Assembly (NCBI GenBank): GCA_003427395.1
Contig: BFEA01001052.1
Coordinates: 118,623 to 140,517, forward strand
Length of the DNA stretch: 21,895 nt
Reading direction: 5' to 3'
Source: Chara braunii
Taxonomy: Eukaryota > Streptophyta > Charophyceae > Charales > Characeae
The notes under the pieces were generated by a model. That model did not search any database and was not told the DNA's origin. It worked only from the letters and a program-made list of their open reading frames with translations. This document shows positions 1 to 9,632 of the stretch, piece by piece. Position numbers and translations under genes: made by a program. Position 1 is the stretch's first letter; every line of letters starts with the position of its first letter.

Positions 1-275
1 TGCGCAAAGTTAATTGCACAAACATTTTTCTTCTCGGCATTTTGTCAGACCTTTTCTCAAGCCTGCGCAAAGTCAATTACTCATCCATTTCTCTTTTGGA
101 CATCTTGCCAGACCTTTTCTCAAGCCTGCGCAAATTCAATTATACAAGCATTTTTCTTCTGGACAACTTGCCAGGCCCTCTCTCAGGCCTGCGCAAAGTC
201 AATTACACAAGCATTTTTCTTCTAGACATCTTGCCAGACCTTTTCTCAAGCCTGCACAAAGTCAATTACACAATT
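1..275. repeat. 63-bp tandem repeat, about 4.4 copies
   Basis: Units begin at 1, 64, 127, 190 and 253, each with a variant of tgcgcaaagtcaattacaca and ending in ttctcaagcc. The spacing is exactly 63 bp each time, and the last copy breaks off after about 22 bp. Because 63 is divisible by three, several frames stay open through the array and give a spurious repetitive peptide; there is no sign that it is translated. The array begins at or before the window edge. It may belong to the 3' untranslated part or LTR of the neighbouring retroelement, but no second copy is visible on the other side. Confidence 0.93.
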
Positions 276-880
276 TCTTGAGTTCATGGTAACCTTATCT
301 TTTGCACGTTTTTACATCGGTAGATGGCACACCTTCCCCCCACTCAAAATGCGATGTCCCTATCGCAAGGCTGGTTTTCACTCGGAGGTACGTAGACATT
401 GCCCCACCAACAGAGTCAAAAACAACGGCCCATCTGCTCCTAGAAAAAAGGGTGATCAGGCCTTCCTCGGCAGGTAACACCTCATCCTTCTACTTAGTCC
501 GACCTTTTGCCGCTTACGAGACGGGCGTCATCACTGAGGTACCTCCTCATATCTGGCAGGTAGGTCCAGTCCAAAACCTCTCAGGACCCCGTCTTGCCGT
601 AAAGGCTTTCTCGCGAATCGTTCCTCCCGAGTGGTGTTTTCTTGGATCCGCCCTATTCTTTTCAAGAGAGTTGGGGCTCTCAATTAGTTTGCGAGTGCAG
701 TTACGAAAACCTCGCGGTTAGTCTCGGAACGGTTGTAATGATCCGGCAGGGCGGTGTCATTCGCCCTGTGGTGGTTGTGGCTTCCACCTGGTACCACGCC
801 TGACCCCTCCCTTTGGACAGTGTCGCTCAACTTAATGCGAGCAGCCTTGGTCCATCCCAAACGGTCGCGCCGCCCCTCTA
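276..880. other. Unassigned sequence with one small hairpin
   Basis: No supportable gene is present. An open frame at 302-721 on the plus strand has no recognisable domain and no repeat-independent support. A perfect 7-bp hairpin lies at 747-768 (cagggcg, 8-nt loop, cgccctg). A pyrimidine run at 331-341 could be the complement of a polypurine tract for a minus-strand element, but nothing confirms it. The position, 3' of the element's last ORF, would suit a 3' LTR. I could not find the matching 5' copy on the right side. Confidence 0.5.
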
Positions 881-1180
881 CGTGACACAGTCTTAGCTCG
901 TCCTTTCAAAATGTTATCTTCTAACTCATAATGTTATCTTCTAACTCATAATTGATTCCAGTCAACCCACCGGCCTTTTCCATCTCTCATTGTTGATTCC
1001 AGTTCATTCTCAATCAACCTTTCTCAATCAATTATGCAGAGGACCCGAGTGCCTATTCCAGTTCAAAATGTTATCTTCTAACTCATAATTGATTGAGAAA
1101 GGTTGATTGAGAATGAACTGGAATGACCCTCAAAATGTTATCTTCTAACTCATCGTGACACAGTCTTAGCTCATCCTTTT
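881..1180. repeat. Composite fold-back: 41-bp inverted repeat inside direct repeats
   Basis: Outer direct repeats at 881-906 and 1154-1179 match at 25 of 26 positions. Inside lie four copies of a roughly 20-bp motif containing atgttatcttctaactcat (907-929, 930-949, 1064-1086, 1131-1153). A perfect 41-bp inverted repeat has arms at 996-1036 and 1084-1124 with a 47-bp spacer. A single strand could fold into a long hairpin. There is no transposase, and 26-bp direct repeats are longer than normal target-site duplications. Template switching or slippage during replication is as likely as a small non-autonomous fold-back element. Confidence 0.85.
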
Positions 1181-1282
1181 ATCCCGCATTCCTCACAAGC
1201 TTACTCATACTATACAAACCCTGTTATTCCATATGTGCAAAAAAAAGAAATCGCAATTTCTTGTCCAACACTTAATCAACAT

Positions 1283-2230
1283 CTAATCCCTATTGCTGCC
1301 ATGTGCCTCAACTCGCTCGCTCTCTTGCTCGTCCTGTTTTTCTGCTGGCTCTTTTACCCCCAGGCCGGAGGCCATGATTTCTCTCCTTCTTCTTGCAATC
1401 TCTCGTAACTCTATCTCGCTGTAGAAATCCAAAGGTCTGGTCACCACCCCTGCCTTTGTGAGTTCCCGAGTCTCGATAATCAACCCGTGCTTGATCACAC
1501 TGAGCCACTGTTGAAACCAATGGTTGGGCGCTGGCCCAAACTCATCCTCCCATCTGGAGGCCCCTTCGCGCGGCTGGTGTATCGGGGGCCGCCTCTCTTC
1601 TCTAGGCCTCGAGATTTCATCCTTCTCATCCCCACTGCTGATCTCTATGACCTCCTGTACTTCCTCCTCCTCATCCTCCTCATCCTCCTCTTCTTCCGTC
1701 TGTATGGGGCTGTACCCACCCGTCAAGATCTTTGGATCGTAGCTATAGGGAACCTTTGTCCTCCCTCCATATCCTTCTTCAAAGTCCGGATACCTCCCCT
1801 CACAACTTTTGTGGCCGCTCCGCTCTTCAAGCGGGCTTTCCCTTCTTTCCTCCCCATCCTCACGTTCGTCGTGCATGTCCTGTCTCCCCTCGCTTTCCCC
1901 GCGCTAAGACTCACGCTGCCCACATTTCTCAGCCCCTTCCTCGTCAGTGGCCTGAACTTTTTCTCTCATATCTGCTTTGCCCCCTTCTCCCACACTCGCC
2001 CTCTGTTCCTCGCTCTCACTGTCGGATGGGATATATATACCTTCTCCCTTCCGGAGGGGCGAGGGTCCTCTACACACGCGCTTTCTCGCACCCCTGCCTA
2101 CCACTTGCCCGGATATGAGCCCTATATACAACTTTCTCTTTGCTGTCCTCCTCCCTCGACTTGGGCCCGCTTCTTCCCCTCCGATAGGCCTGTTGATCGC
2201 CCCGCTGTCATTCTCATTGCCGAATTTCAT
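1283..2230 (-). pseudogene. Extra acidic 3' ORF of the retroelement, interrupted by one amber codon
   Basis: Two open stretches, 2299-1904 and 1876-1283, are in the same frame and separated by a TAG at 1904-1906, so they look like one former gene of roughly 315 codons. I prefer the ATG at 2230-2228 (A at -3) over the upstream start. I recognise no domain. The product is highly charged. The N-terminal part is basic and contains an SDSESEE stretch. The part after the stop has an acidic run (residues 61-72 of that piece) followed by VIEISSGDEKDE (76-87), then a basic C-terminal half. VIEI followed by Ser and acidic residues resembles a SUMO-interacting motif; this is inference from pattern only. 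It lies downstream of integrase in the same orientation, where ordinary gypsy elements have nothing and some lineages carry an envelope-like or other accessory ORF. No signal peptide or membrane segment is visible, so it is not env-like. Confidence 0.6.
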
Positions 2231-2299
2231 TTTTACTTTTTCTTGTGTTTTTTTTCTTCTTGGTCCTGTATAACAAAACAACACCCGCCAACCCCCCAT

Positions 2300-2660
2300 A
2301 CACCCATTTCCCCAGTCCGGTAGGCAGCCCCCCTTCCCCAGAATGTTCCCAGTATCCTTCGCATCAAGCCACTATTATACATTTCCTTCTCTCATGCAAA
2401 TGCCCCGTTTGTGATGATCCCATTATTTTCCCATCAAAAACTATGATACAATGCTCCCGACAATCTTTCCCCTCGTCACACAAAACCCGTTATCGCAAAA
2501 TCCCAAGTCATTTTGCCTTCCAACCTCAGTCAGTCCAAATCATTGCCCCAGCCCCAAAAAATGACAGTCCCACGGACGCAGTTAGAGACAAATCATAGTG
2601 TGGGCAAGGCCATTCTCAGTCCTCAGCTTGTAGCCCCTCAGTTTCCTTATCCTCGGCCTC
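2300..2660. other. Spacer between integrase and the 3' ORF
   Basis: This is pyrimidine- and A-rich sequence with no supportable gene. It separates the end of the pol reading frame from the acidic 3' ORF. The open frames here on the plus strand are short, of odd composition and unlike any family I know. Confidence 0.5.
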
Positions 2661-3225
2661 CTAAAGCCATTGTTCCACCGGGTCCCGACTTAGAAACCTG
2701 ACCAATCGTTGCCCCAGGAAGGGTCCTTTCAATCCAATTCCATCTAGATCTTCCAGCTCGAAGGTGTTCAGACTCACCCGCTTGGCGACCCGGTAGGGGC
2801 TTTTGAACCTCCTCCCCAGTTGTCCAGACCAAGTACTTTCTAGTGTCGAGTTCCTTAGCAATATTGTCTCCCCTACCTGAAGTGGCTCCTTTCTGACATT
2901 CTTAACCTGGTCCCACCTTGCTTTGTCCCTCATTCTGCTGTCTAGTACCCGGTTGGCGACGTCTTCCATGACCTCCTCGTTCTTAAGGACATGTTGACAC
3001 CTCGCCTCGATTGACTCTTTCGTAGTCATTCGCGGATCATCATCTAATATGTTTCAGGTAGGTATCAAGGCTTCCACGGGAAAGTCGATTTCTCTTCCAT
3101 ACCAAAGTTCTGCTGGGATACATTCTGTTGTCCTCTTAGGTGTCATGTTCTCCGAGAAGACAGCCTACTTAAGATACCTAGGCCAGCTCCCCAGATAGTC
3201 TGCTGCGAGCTTCGCAATCATGTTC
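2661..3225 (-). pseudogene. Integrase C-terminal region (pol end), broken by two stops
   Basis: From 3029 to 2661 an open frame of 122 codons has the look of a gypsy integrase C-terminal domain: a basic helix ending in KARWDQVKNVRKEPL, then the beta-barrel part QVGETILL, then FKSPYRV, where the usual Gly of the GPY/F motif is Ser, and a conserved-looking LGQRLVRFLSRD tail. Reading upstream in the same frame, the similarity continues to about 3225 but meets a TGA at 3054-3056 and a TAG at 3165-3167. Beyond that the match moves into the frame of the main integrase ORF, so there is a frame change near 3215-3225. This domain normally helps bind DNA during integration. No chromodomain follows it. 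Confidence 0.85.
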
Positions 3226-4917
3226 TTTAATTCGGTGCCCTCTTTCCACAGGTGCATTGGCCTCCGGGTGATATGGCTCGATGAGTTTGATCAGCACGTG
3301 AAGCCTATTAAGCATTCCCAATACTTCCTGGTTCACGAATTCTATCCCATTGTCCGCTATAAACCTCTTGACGAAAGAATGCCTCAAGTAGAAGTCTTCT
3401 ATCCAGTCCGCTACACTTCTCCCTGTCTTTTTCTTGAGAGCGACCGCCTCCACGAACCCACTCAAGTTGTCTCGCGCATCCAGGATATACCTGTACCCAT
3501 CCGTTGATACAGGCATGACCGCAAGGTCAAGGTGGACCAGATGTCCCGGCCCTACCACCCGCGTTGGTCTAAGCGGCTCAAAGATACGTGCCGAGCTCCG
3601 TTCTTGGCATATTAGGCAGGTCTGGCAGTACGTGGCAACCATGCCTGGCCAATAATAGAGTGGCGTTATCTTCGCAAGGGTTCCTTTGGACGATCGATGT
3701 CCTCCTGCTAGTCCGTCGTGCATTGCCTGGATCACGTCCAACTGTTTACGTCTCCCGCACACAACTCTTCTAGGCATAGCACCTTCCTCTCTTTGGAACA
3801 GATGGCCGCCCCTTAGGACGTACCTCTCGGCCACCTCCCTTGCTTTAATGCTGACTTCCATAGGTTGTTTGTTTCCTACCAGCAACAACCCAACATCCCG
3901 AAAGATCACTTCGTATATCTGGGCATAGAAAAACTCCTTCCCTTTCTGGTCCTCGTCCTTTCTCTCCTGCACCTGGTTTACCATCCACCTCAACTCTTTT
4001 CTTTCCCAAGATTCCAATAAGCTCATCACGGCTTTGTGGCCTCCCTCAACCGCCATTGCTATTAGTTCCTCCTTTAGTCCTACTATCGCTCCCCACGAAT
4101 CTTTCTCCTCTTTGCGACCTCGAGTGGTGACTGGTCCTTCTCTAAGTTCTGCTACTACGGCAGGTGCCCCTTTCTCCAAAGTCCGGATCAGCAGTTCTCC
4201 CGACGCGCATTTTTCGCCCATCGTTTCGTTATCCACCGCAAGAGTTCCTCCTTCGTATTTGAGAAATGCGTCTATGGGCTCCGCATCCTCCACTCCTTCG
4301 GAAGTGATGCAGACCCGACTCAGCCCATTGGCCTTGTTTCTGATTCCAACAATCCGTTCGATCTTATAATCGAACTGCCAGATAAATCCTACCCATCTCC
4401 CCACCGTCGGATCTATAGGCCTGTAATTCTTTAAGGCCCCTACGACATTCGTCGGATCGATCCTTAGGATGAACCGCCTTCCAAACAGGTAGGCCTGAAA
4501 GGTCTTAAGGCAATGCAAGATGGCTAGGACCTCCTTCTTGAACTGTGAGTACCGCCGTTTTGCGGAGTTCGGGGTTCTACTTTCGAACCTAATTGGCCTA
4601 TTTTTTCCTTCCTCATCCCTTTGAATCAGTACGCCTCCCACGGCGAAGGGTCCTCCATCCATTTCTAGGATGAATGGTCGTCCCACTTCGTCATTAAAGC
4701 AGGGTGCGGACAAGGCGACTTGCTCAGACGTCAGTATATCCTTGAGGGTTTGGACGGCTCCTTCCCGCTCCTCCGTCCAATCCATAGTCCCTTCTTTTCT
4801 GATCATGGCCTGGATAGGCTCAACAATCTTCGCAAAGCTTTTAATGAAAATCCTCCAAAAGTCGACCACGCCTAAGAATGCTCTTACCTCTGTTGTCGTG
4901 CACAGGGGCTCGGCCAC
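3178..4917 (-). pseudogene. pol: Pol: RNase H and integrase core
   Basis: This 579-codon open stretch begins at the RT connection region (TEVRAFLGVVDFWRIFI, about residues 9-25). RNase H follows, with D87, E129 and D154 in their usual settings; the fourth catalytic Asp position, in KANGLSR, is N197. That change should cripple removal of the RNA strand. A long linker leads to the integrase zinc finger (H400, H407, C434, C437). The catalytic core has D464, D522 in ADNGIEF and E558 in PVERG, with exactly 35 residues between the last two, the classic D,D-35-E spacing. The last 18 or so codons are out of frame with the conserved sequence, which continues in the neighbouring frame toward 2661. The ATG-like start is not a real start: the region joins the RT ORF through a frame change at a four-G run (4905-4908). 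Confidence 0.95.
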
Positions 4918-5702
4918 TGCGATATCTGGTCAGTCTTCGCCGGATTAGGCTTCCTACAGTATGCGCCACAGCGAAACCCTAATATGGTTACTTTTGGTAC
5001 TGCTAGAATACTCTTAGGTCCGCTAGCCGTGATGTTGTATACTAGAAACCGGCGAAGTAAGTCCTTGATGTCCTGTAGATGGTCCCATACAAATCTTCGG
5101 ATTCCCGGTTGGACTTTCGTCTCGTTCTTCTCTTGGGCGCCTTTGATCGGGTTGTCATCGATGTAGGGCTCACACTTCTCTGGGAACATGTCCCTGGCTA
5201 CGGCGAGCATTCTCCGATGCACTTCGACTACCTCGTTTGTGAAGCCCATAGGGGTCACCTGCATCTGCAACTGGCCTACGGGGGTGTGCATTGCGGTGTA
5301 CGGCCTGTCCCGAACATCCAATGGAAGTTGGTCGTACCCTGAGTACAGATCTATCAGGGAGTAAATGCTCCGGCCGGCGTGCGACTCTGCTAATAAATTG
5401 GCCTGAGGCAGCGAGCCAGCATCCTGGATGGTTACCGCATTCAACCTCTGCAGATCCTGAATCCATCTCAGCATCTTGTTGGGTTTCCGAAAGACGAACC
5501 ACCGGTTCGCGTATGGCGACGCCGTAGGTTCTGCGACGAAGGATTCCACCTTTGCTCGAAGAAGGTCTGTCACTTCCCCCGCTATCCCAAATTCATAGAA
5601 CGGACCCTTGTCATTCCAGCACTCATGCTCTACCGTGTGGATCCTGACCAGAGGAATTAGCGTCGCGTCTAACTTCCCCCTTCTGGTGATCACTAAAGGC
5701 AA
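4884..5702 (-). pseudogene. pol: Pol: reverse transcriptase
   Basis: This 272-codon stretch carries the full palm and fingers of a Ty3/gypsy reverse transcriptase. NRWFVFRKPNK lies near residues 66-76, IQDLQRLN near 81-88, LIDLYSGYDQ with catalytic D118, the TAMHTPVGQLQMQVTPMGFTN block at 136-156, and the YIDD box at 180-183 with D182 and D183. All three catalytic aspartates are present. It copies element RNA into cDNA inside the virus-like particle. Its first codon is TTG and is not a start. The sequence upstream (AFAFSDHQKG) is in another frame, and the switch falls at a run of five C on the plus strand (5676-5680). At the other end the frame fails at 4905-4908, just before the RNase H part. 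Confidence 0.96.
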
Positions 5703-6147
5703 ATGCCAGGTGAAACTCCTGGTAGGTCATTTTGATCAGGCAGGTTTCTGCTTCCGTTAAAAATCCCTCTACCCCTATCTTCACTGTATCAGCTACCTCA
5801 TCTGGTATCCGTTGCCCTTCCGTTGCTCGCCTCTAGGACTTCCTCCTTCTTTTCCATAGCATCTTCCTTTGATGTCTCTAGCAGGATCGAGACCGGTTTT
5901 GCTTTCTTCCCTACCAACTTGTACTTTCGAACACTTCCTTCTGGGATCTTTCTCCTAAAAAATGAACGGTCGGGATTACCCTCGTTGCTTCTACGACTCG
6001 TGGTTGAATACTGACTAACTTTCCATTCAGACAATATCCCTTTTACACTTCTCCTTCAAATTTGACCAATGCCGCCGGGTCCACTCCTACGTTGTGGTAT
6101 CTGATAGCCTTGATGAGCTGTAACAAATCGGGAATCTTGAGTGGGAC
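5680..6147 (-). pseudogene. Protease to RT linker, scrambled across frames
   Basis: Coding-like sequence continues between protease and RT but hops frames. After the TAA at 6148-6150 the same frame reads on (VPLKIPDLLQLIKAIRYHNV) to a second TAA at 6043-6045, then about 30 more codons. A stretch in the next frame (ORF 6034-5798) contains PEGSVRKYKLVGKKAKP, which reads like the conserved lead-in to RT. Near 5815-5822 the reading moves again, to DEVADTVKIGVEGFLTEAE, which leads to RT. Assigning each frame is judgement by eye. The presence of coding sequence broken by two stops and about two indels is better supported than the exact breakpoints. Confidence 0.7.
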
Positions 6148-7974
6148 TTATGGCACGTCCATGCGCACTTCTTTCCACTTGGGCAGGCTGGCTCCAAGTT
6201 CGACTTCCGATTCCCTTTCTGCCACCATAACACCTAAGACTTCGTCCTCCTGCCTCCTCTTCTTCTGGGGCAGGCCCATCTTGATCCATTCCTTCTTATG
6301 GAATGCTTTCTCGATCATGATTTCTACCCTTTCTCTCATGCCCTCCATCCGCGCAAAAGCCCCCTTCCGCGCGCTATCTTCGAAAGATGGTGACCATGTT
6401 GTTAGCTTCCTCTTTAGAGGGTCTCCTCCCGTCCCAAGGAGTCGGAGGAGCTCTCCCCGGCCGGTAACTGGGTCCTCTATGTCTACCATGTACGTGCCAT
6501 TGTACAAGTGCATGCCTATCATTTCTACGTTTGTGCACCACGATCTCCCGAGGATTATGTTGTGGTTCATTCCCTCCATTACTGTCATCCGTTGAAACGA
6601 CCAGATCGACTCCCTGATTCCTGCCTTGACTGCGCATTTCGTGACATACCCAGCGAATGGGATTTCCCCACCGGCTCCCCGGATGCTCCCTGTTACTTCC
6701 TTATTTACCGTACAGCCCGTGATTGTTGCGAAATCCCTCCTTATGAGAGTGATTTCCGCTCCCCCGTCTACTAATACGTCGGTATAATGGGTCCCGATCT
6801 GGATTTTTAATTTTCCTACGGGTAGCGCATGAAAGTTGAGCTTTGTTCCGGGAGGTGCCCTCATGACCTCGCCACCTTCTCGGTCTGGCAAACCCAGGCG
6901 GATGTCCGCAAAGACTTTCTCGAGATCCTTCAAATCCCCGCAACTCCTTTGAAGGTTAGCGACTTCTTGCGGAGCTTCCTCCTCCCTTTCCTCTTCCGGT
7001 GATTCGGGGTTTTCGTCTATCTCTACTCGCCGCCGAGTCAACAGTTGTTTAAGCCCTTTGAGCAACCTAGGGCTGGCCTGCAGCATGGTATGAAACGACA
7101 TCGACATCATGGTTCCTAGTAATTTGCTAAGGGTGTCATCGATCTCAGGCATGGTTAAGATTGGGATTTGATACATAAACTTCTTTTTAGCAGCGGTAAC
7201 TTTGTCCGTAGGCTCCTCTTCCCTGGGCTTCCCATAGACTTTCTCTGGTTCCCCGACCTCGGGCTCTGTCAGGGGTATGAAGCTTCTAGCAACCTCCTCC
7301 ATCACGGTGTCACGGATAATCCTTCTCCCAGCCGTCCTTAGCCGAGTAGCCGCATTCACCCTATCACGTCCGTCGTTTTCCTGAATGAAGTTGACCTGCG
7401 GCGCGCGGCCCCGAAGTTGATCCCAGATGATATCGACCACCGACTCAACCTCTATGGCCGCTATCGCTAGCCCATTGAGCATGATAATGGCTTGCCGCAT
7501 CCCCCCTGCTAAGTTCCAATTTACCCGTTCTCCCTGCGGCCCGAATACCTCTCCCTTTAACGACCTGGTACATCGCCTTTTTAACATATCATGGTTGAGT
7601 TTTGGGCATGCGCGCACAAAATGTCCCACCGCGGTGCAGTACTTGCATTGCTCATTAGCGGCATCTCTCCGTCCGAATCCTCGATTGGCTACTCCTGGCG
7701 GAACTACGGCTTCCTGGGAAGGGAGGGCGGGTCGGGATACTTGCGCCTGCATAACCAGTAGCGCGTTCTCCACCCTTTCAATCTTGTTGTCGACTCCGTG
7801 CACCCGTTCATGTAGACTTTCAATCCCCTTCTTCACCTTGTTGTCTGTCCTACCAATCAGATCTATGACCTCCCCTTCTTTAAGCAAGGCCAATGTCTCC
7901 GTCACTACTGTCTTCTCGGCCAGATCCGTTACCGTGTTAAAATCAATGTCCCTAGTGTTTACAAACTTGCTCGT
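6148..7974 (-). pseudogene. Gag nucleocapsid plus aspartic protease
   Basis: Reading starts right after the TAG at 7975-7977 and runs to a TAA at 6148-6150; the first in-frame Met-like codon is at 7905. Counting from there, residues 1-55 look coiled-coil-like (heptads in HGVDNKIERVENALLVMQ). A CCHC zinc knuckle has C87, C90, H95 and C100 (spacing 2-4-4), typical of nucleocapsid RNA binding. An acidic linker (about 296-312) precedes a retropepsin-like protease: LVDGGAEITLI with catalytic D380 and a DGGA form of the DTGA motif, then NIILGRSW at 449-456. The protease would cut Gag and Gag-Pol in the particle. Gag and protease are in one frame here. The TAA ends it prematurely, because similar sequence continues in frame beyond it. 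Confidence 0.9.
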
Positions 7975-8255
7975 CTATTGGTAAGCCGACAGGATCTTGT
8001 CTTTGTCGAACTCGGAGAACTGCCTGAGGAAGTATTTGCTCATTATCCGGTCCGTAACCCCGTGGATCCTTAGTGCTACCAGGGTAAACTCCCATAGGAA
8101 GTCATTGTACGTTGCGAAGTTATTTCTTTGGACTGCCGCTAAGTCGGCCTCCGTTGCCATCTTCTCCGCTGCCAGGTATTTTCTCATCATTACATCCCGG
8201 GTTTCCTTCCAGCATCGACTCGCGGCTACGATGGCCATTATGTTCCTCCTAGGCT
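7975..8255 (-). pseudogene. gag: Gag capsid, 3' part
   Basis: This open stretch (ORF 8304-7975) is gag-like from about NIMAIVAASRCWKET onward: a helical, charged region with ATYNDFLWEFTLVALRIHGVTD and FLRQFSEFDKDKILSAYQ, the pattern of the retrotransposon gag capsid C-terminal domain. It ends at a TAG (7975-7977), after which the same frame continues as TSKFVNTRDIDFNTVTDLAEK into the nucleocapsid part. Thus a single nonsense codon, not a frameshift, separates capsid from nucleocapsid. Its first 20 or so codons are out of frame with the rest of gag; the join to the upstream capsid piece is near 8243-8252. Confidence 0.82.
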
Positions 8256-8675
8256 CAAATACACATGCTGTCCTAGGTGGTCCATCTTTTCTTCTTCGGT
8301 CCATTTCAACAACGCGGCCAGATTCTCGTAATCTATTAGGAATTCCGTGATGTTCGCCCCGTCAAACGTCAACTTTTTCTTAGCGTCTGCTAGGTAGCCC
8401 TGGTTTTTGTTCAGTGCTCGCGCGAGGGACGATACTATCTTCCTAAGGCCGCCTTCGGAGCTACTAGCCTCGCCTGCCATACTGGTATCTTGCCCTTCCT
8501 TGCCGGCCTTCTGTCCCTCCCTAGTCTTTGAAGTCCCTTCCGGGTCGAACCATCCCAACACCCTTTCCCTAAGGCTCCAGAGCCCTTCACATCCTCGTGT
8601 TACTGCCGGCGTAGTTGGCAAACGGCCAGCCCTGCTATTTATAGTTGGCGGGTTCGTAGCTTTCTCTGCCTCCAT
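8238..8675 (-). pseudogene. gag: Gag capsid, 5' part
   Basis: This is a 145-codon stretch. After a low-complexity N-terminal region it has GGLRKIVSSLARALNKNQGYLADAKKKLTFDGANITEFLIDYENLA (shown here only to locate it, about residues 74-119) and then LLKWTEEEKMDHLGQHVYLSL. The F-DG-NI-EFL-DYE pattern is the start of a retrotransposon gag domain. The frame fails at about 8243-8252 within an aggagga stretch, and the capsid continues in the next frame. Its upstream end also reads on without a start (EQKKKERENSLG precedes the Met), so the true gag start lies further upstream. Confidence 0.82.
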
Positions 8676-9166
8676 CCCCAGGGAATTCTCTCTCTCCTTC
8701 TTCTTTTGCTCGATGTTCCCCCACGGTCACTACCCTTATCCACTTGCCCAATTCCGCCTCGGCCGGTTTTCCGTTCGTCCCGCGGTTCTTCCTGCAGACG
8801 GCCTTCCTCGTTCCCAGTCATCATTTCCTCAATCAATCTTGCCTTGTACTCAGCGGTCCTTTTTTCTATCTCCTCTAGTTTGCACCTCGCATCCTTGACC
8901 CTCACTTTCTTAGACACAACTCCTTCTGAATTCTGGGGGGTTGTCCTATCCTTATTTCTGCCCTCCTTGGTCTCCTGAGTCCCTTGCCGGCTTCCCCCGG
9001 CTTTCCCCGAGCTTTCCCCTGAGGAGATTTCCTTCCAGTTCCCTTTGGTACCATCCGGATTTATCGATTCGCGGTCTTTCTGACCCTCTTCGCTCTGCAC
9101 GGCACTGCCTCCTAAGCCTGGTCCTCCTTCGCTCCTACGGTTATCCGTCTCATCCTCCGTTGTCAT
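8639..9166 (-). pseudogene. gag: Gag N-terminal region
   Basis: I place the gag start at the ATG 9166-9164 (aaaATGa; MTTEDETDNRRSEGG), internal to an ORF open from 9223. The peptide is hydrophilic and rich in Glu, Lys, Gly and Ser. A probable coiled coil of about 40 residues (KVRVKDARCKLEEIEKRTAE, then YKARLIEEM) lies in the middle. No family domain is recognisable, as is usual for gag N-termini. In-frame similarity to gag ends near 8718-8722, a run of five C on the plus strand. The last 27 or so codons are then out of frame with the capsid part, which is open in the neighbouring frame. Confidence 0.7.
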
Positions 9167-9223
9167 TTTGCCTAGTTCTACATAAACCAAAGGATTCCCC
9201 AGGACACACGCAGCACGAGGCAT

Positions 9224-9632
9224 TTAGGTTTCATAGGTTCCGACTTCGTTGGTTTATCTTTATTCGGATAGTAGTCCTCTCCCCACTTCCGTTTCCTGAT
9301 TGCTTTCCTAAGAAGGGGCCGCAACCGGCCCTGCCGCCCTACCGAGCTAAGGGACATGACTTAGTTCCCTTTATCACAGGCTCGTTTAGAGTGCCCCTGT
9401 TCCGTCGGGCTGGCTCGTAGGAGTCCTGGTTAGGCATCCCGCTAGGGAAAGTTTTCCGAGCTTCCCCTTTTTGACCTCTAGGGTCACGACAACCATTAGG
9501 AGTCTACCCTCCCCCCTTTATTCTCTAGCGGTTTTTTATCGTTCGGGTCCGAGGTCCTTCCTTATTTCCATCGGTGAGCCCTTGTACGTAGCGGACTATA
9601 CTTGATTTGCCCTATTGGCCCGCCCCCGGATG
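9224..9632. other. Spacer between the 5' ORFs and gag
   Basis: These 409 bp separate ORF A from gag. No open frame of interest is seen on either strand, and no primer-binding site or promoter-like motif. If all ORFs come from one transcript, this would be an intercistronic or intronic stretch. Confidence 0.5.

Noticed and set aside
14-292. Repetitive 92-residue reading frame
   Set aside because: It is a by-product of a 63-bp minisatellite whose period is divisible by three; several frames are open.
302-721. Plus-strand open frame of 139 codons
   Set aside because: No domain, no neighbour in that orientation, and no support beyond being open.
1487-2323. Plus-strand open frame of 278 codons
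   Set aside because: It is the antisense of the acidic 3' ORF; its Pro/Leu/Phe-rich composition is what the complement of Glu/Arg/Lys codons gives.
8636-8643. Second TATAAATA on the minus strand
   Set aside because: It lies inside gag coding sequence, so chance is the simpler reading.
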